A stretch of DNA of 64,000 nt. It comes from JANWYQ01 sp034432445. GTDB lineage: Bacteria; Chloroflexota; Anaerolineae; JAAEKA01. How positions within the stretch are numbered: the stretch's first letter is position 1; every line of letters starts with the position of its first letter. The stretch spans positions 1 to 64,000 of the forward strand of contig DAOUBX010000025.1 in the NCBI GenBank assembly GCA_034432445.1, read 5' to 3'. The translations under genes were made by a program, and so were the position numbers. This document shows positions 61,835 through 64,000 of the stretch, in pieces. The notes beneath the pieces were generated by a model. That model saw only the letters and a list, made by a program, of their open reading frames with translations. It was not told the DNA's origin and did no database searches.

Positions 61835-61944
61835 CTAACTGCTCAGGTGCCGGGCATTTGTAGGCGATTTGCGACCTAGGTTGGCTTCACAGACACGTTT
61901 GCAAACCAGAACCAAATGCCCGGCACCTATGGCTGAGTAGTTAC
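61835..61944. repeat. 110-bp inverted-repeat element, copy I (complete)
   Basis: Ends CTAACTGCTCAG and CTGAGTAGTTAC; boxes GGTGCCGGGCATTTG and CAAATGCCCGGCACC, showing a compensated change at the same position in both boxes (CATTTG with CAAATG). This paired change argues for selection on pairing or recent conversion of both ends. The interior is unique. Confidence 0.85.
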
Positions 61945-62101
61945 AAAGCGCGCTTGAAAAACTGTAAGCTTGCCTTGGGGCCTTTTTCATCTGGCGTTCA
62001 TATTAGCCGGCTATGATGAGCGCATCACGACGGTGCATACACCCCCCGTGCTCACTCGCGCCGGATGGGATGCGCCTTTTCCGCGTGCACAGGAGGTCAA
62101 C

Positions 62102-64000
62102 ATGCAAACAATCAAAGCGAGGCAACTCACACTGGTGGCGCTAGCTCTCGGCATTGCCTTGGCGCTTTTCGCCGCTGGCATGGCCCTGGCAGCGCAGCCT
62201 GCGGCCGAGACGTTGCCGGCCGCATCTCCAACCACTGCAGAGCTATCCGCAGTTACTCAGACAACAGGCGTGTTGCAGCTTGCTGCACCGCCGACCACTA
62301 CCCAGCCCGCAGTCGCATCGCTCGTGCTGACCAAAACGGTTGGATTGGACTCTACCACTTGCGCAGCAGACGATGCAGTCGTCGTGCTGCCCGGCACCCA
62401 GGTCTTCTACTGCTACACGGTGCGCAACACGGGGAGCGTCACATTGACCAGCCACGACCTGTTCGACAGCGAGCTGGGCGCACTGGCCTTTAACCTCAAC
62501 TATGCCTTAGCGCCGGGGGCTTCGGTGTTCATCACCGCGCCGGCGACCATTGACGCGCCGGTGACCAACCTGGCGGTGTGGATGGCGCAGAGCGCGGCGG
62601 GCGGGGCGCCGATCATGGCCGCCGACACCGCCACCGTGCACACCGCCGCGCTCGATGTGACCAAGACCGTGGGCACGGATCGGTCAATCTGCGCCGCCAC
62701 CGATGCGCTGACCGTTACCGCCGGCAGCGAGGTGGTCTACTGCTACCGGGTACGCAACACCGGCAGCGTGGACTTACCCGTGCACGACGTAGTGGACAGC
62801 GCGCTCGGCCCAATCCTGAGCAGTTATCCCTACACGCTCACGCCTGGAGCCAACGCGTTCATCACCGTCGCTGCCACCTTGGACACGGCCGTCACCAACA
62901 CCGTGACCTGGACGGCGCGCATCCCTGACCTGGGCCTGGCCGTACAGGACACAGACACGGCCTCGGTGCAGGTGGCCTCGATGGCCGTGGCTAAGACCGT
63001 GGGCATCAACCCGCTGGCTTGCGCCGGCAGCGACATTGTCGCCGTGGCCGCGGGCAAGTCGGTTGTGTACTGCTACCGCCTGACCAACACCGGCAGCGTA
63101 GCGCTGCCCCTGCACGATGTGGTGGACGACCAACTGGGCACGATCGCTGCCAACCTGACTTATTCCTTGTCGCCTGGCGCCACGACTTTCATTACAAGGG
63201 CGGCCGTTCTGAACGCACCCACGACCAACATCATGACGTGGACTGCCAGCTTGCCCGCGCTAGGGCTGTCGCTCACCGCCACGGACAGTGCGCGCGTGGA
63301 GACGGCGTCCATCGTGGTCACCAAGACCGTCGGCGTTGACCCCAACGTCTGCGCAAGCAGCGACAGCCTCATCGTCAAAGCAGGCAGCCGCGTGATCTAC
63401 TGCTACGAAGTGCGAAACACGGGCAGCGTAGCCCTGCCGCAGCACACGGTGGTGGACGACAAGCTGGGCACGCTGGCTGCAGCGCTGCCTTACACGCTCA
63501 CGCCGGGAGCCAGCGTCTTTATCACGGCGCCCGCCACGGTGGACGAAGCCACGACCAACGTCGTCACCTGGACGGCTAGCGACCCATCGCTCGGCGTGGC
63601 TACGACGGCGCAGGACACTGCCACGGTACGTGTCGGCGATTTGGCAATTACAAAGCGCCTGACCGCCCCCTATCCCGGCGACAACGTCGTCATCAGCGGC
63701 CAGCCGGCCGAGTTCACCGTCGAGATCCGCAACACCGGCGTGACCACCATCACGCACCTACCGCTACAGGACGTGTTCGACCCCACCTGCATCCAGTTCA
63801 CCGGCGCCAGCATCCCGCCTGATGCAACGAGCCCTACCTTGACCTGGACCAACCTGATCTCCACCACCGGCGCGCTGGGTCCTGGGGCCAACGCCGCGCT
63901 GACGCTGACCTTTACGCCGACGACGGCCTGTCAGAACAGCAGCAACACCGCCACCGTGACCGGCGCACAGGATCACCTGGGCTTCACCTACACAGTCTCC
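62102..64000 (+). CDS. Large secreted protein with tandem DUF11-like repeats (runs off the window)
   Basis: ATG 62102 is preceded by AGGAGG 6 nt upstream. The frame is open for 633 codons to the window edge. A signal peptide (TLVALALGIALALFAAGMAL, cleavage near ALA-AQ) is followed by a Thr/Ala-rich linker. Four repeats of about 110 residues follow, starting near residues 73, 183, 293 and 403. Each has (V/I)(T/A)KTVG, CA..D, the core V.YCY..(R/T)NTGSV.L, then PGA..FIT and a TN..W strand. The paired Cys could form a disulfide. A DUF11 domain begins near residue 513. It is probably a surface or S-layer-associated protein. Confidence 0.9.
   Translation, partial: MQTIKARQLTLVALALGIALALFAAGMALAAQPAAETLPAASPTTAELSAVTQTTGVLQLAAPPTTTQPAVASLVLTKTVGLDSTTCAADDAVVVLPGTQVFYCYTVRNTGSVTLTSHDLFDSELGALAFNLNYALAPGASVFITAPATIDAPVTNLAVWMAQSAAGGAPIMAADTATVHTAALDVTKTVGTDRSICAATDALTVTAGSEVVYCYRVRNTGSVDLPVHDVVDSALGPILSSYPYTLTPGANAFITVAATLDTAVTNTVTWTARIPDLGLAVQDTDTASVQVASMAVAKTVGINPLACAGSDIVAVAAGKSVVYCYRLTNTGSVALPLHDVVDDQLGTIAANLTYSLSPGATTFITRAAVLNAPTTNIMTWTASLPALGLSLTATDSARVETASIVVTKTVGVDPNVCASSDSLIVKAGSRVIYCYEVRNTGSVALPQHTVVDDKLGTLAAALPYTLTPGASVFITAPATVDEATTNVVTWTASDPSLGVATTAQDTATVRVGDLAITKRLTAPYPGDNVVISGQPAEFTVEIRNTGVTTITHLPLQDVFDPTCIQFTGASIPPDATSPTLTWTNLISTTGALGPGANAALTLTFTPTTACQNSSNTATVTGAQDHLGFTYTVS

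Noticed and set aside
62243..63976. Several long minus-strand frames opposite the DUF11-like gene
   Set aside because: They are shadows of a GC-rich repeat gene on the plus strand, which has a signal peptide, a ribosome binding site and domain homology.

Overview
The window is GC-rich, gene-dense bacterial chromosome. It looks like a member of the Chloroflexota, probably an Anaerolineae- or Caldilineae-type lineage. This is inferred from the overall protein style (baseplate-J-like membrane protein beside alaS, a DRTGG protein paired with an ADP-forming acyl-CoA synthetase, threonine/proline-rich secreted proteins, DUF11-type repeats) and was not tested by a search. TAG, TAA and TGA are all used as stops. 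Starts are often GTG or TTG. Many neighbouring genes overlap by 1-8 nt.

Region 1-9.9 kb is almost entirely minus strand. A tightly packed run reads membrane protein, HD-domain protein, FAH-family hydrolase, der, an M28-like protein with a degraded active site, a class I/II aminotransferase and hflX, and an EF-G-like GTPase lies upstream. Region 10-16 kb holds an amidohydrolase (mtaD type), a 1-kb repeat-filled gap with a truncated secreted-protein gene, then hsp20-lon. Region 16-28 kb holds a cyclodeaminase, a large polytopic protein, a GT4 glycosyltransferase, an orphan solute-binding lipoprotein, mltG-ruvX, the baseplate-J-like gene and alaS. Region 28-33.5 kb holds a subtilase gene broken by one in-frame TAG, a tRNA-Val with its own promoter and terminator, and small membrane genes. 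Region 33.7-45.5 kb holds murJ, the two separate halves of the ADP-heptose enzyme HldE, fabF, iscS-mnmA, acyl-CoA synthetase plus DRTGG protein, and eno.

Region 45.8-61.8 kb is a minus-strand surface-polysaccharide cluster: gmhB, gmhA, two polyprenyl-phosphate sugar transferases, an HddA-type heptose kinase, a nucleotidyltransferase-fold protein, two SDR epimerases, panD, two GT4 glycosyltransferases, an O-antigen ligase/polymerase-like protein and two alkaline-phosphatase-superfamily enzymes. With the hld genes at 35-37 kb it points to nucleotide-activated heptose feeding an exopolysaccharide or surface glycan. The window ends inside a large secreted repeat protein.

The most unusual non-coding signal is a dispersed family of about 110-bp elements. 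They end in GTAACTRYTCAG and its reverse complement, and each end carries the near-palindrome GTGCCsGGCAC. At least eight full, partial or degenerate copies, plus a 334-bp relative, sit in intergenic gaps. They lie beside promoters, inside the polysaccharide operon, or at a truncated gene, and resemble a REPIN- or MITE-like family.
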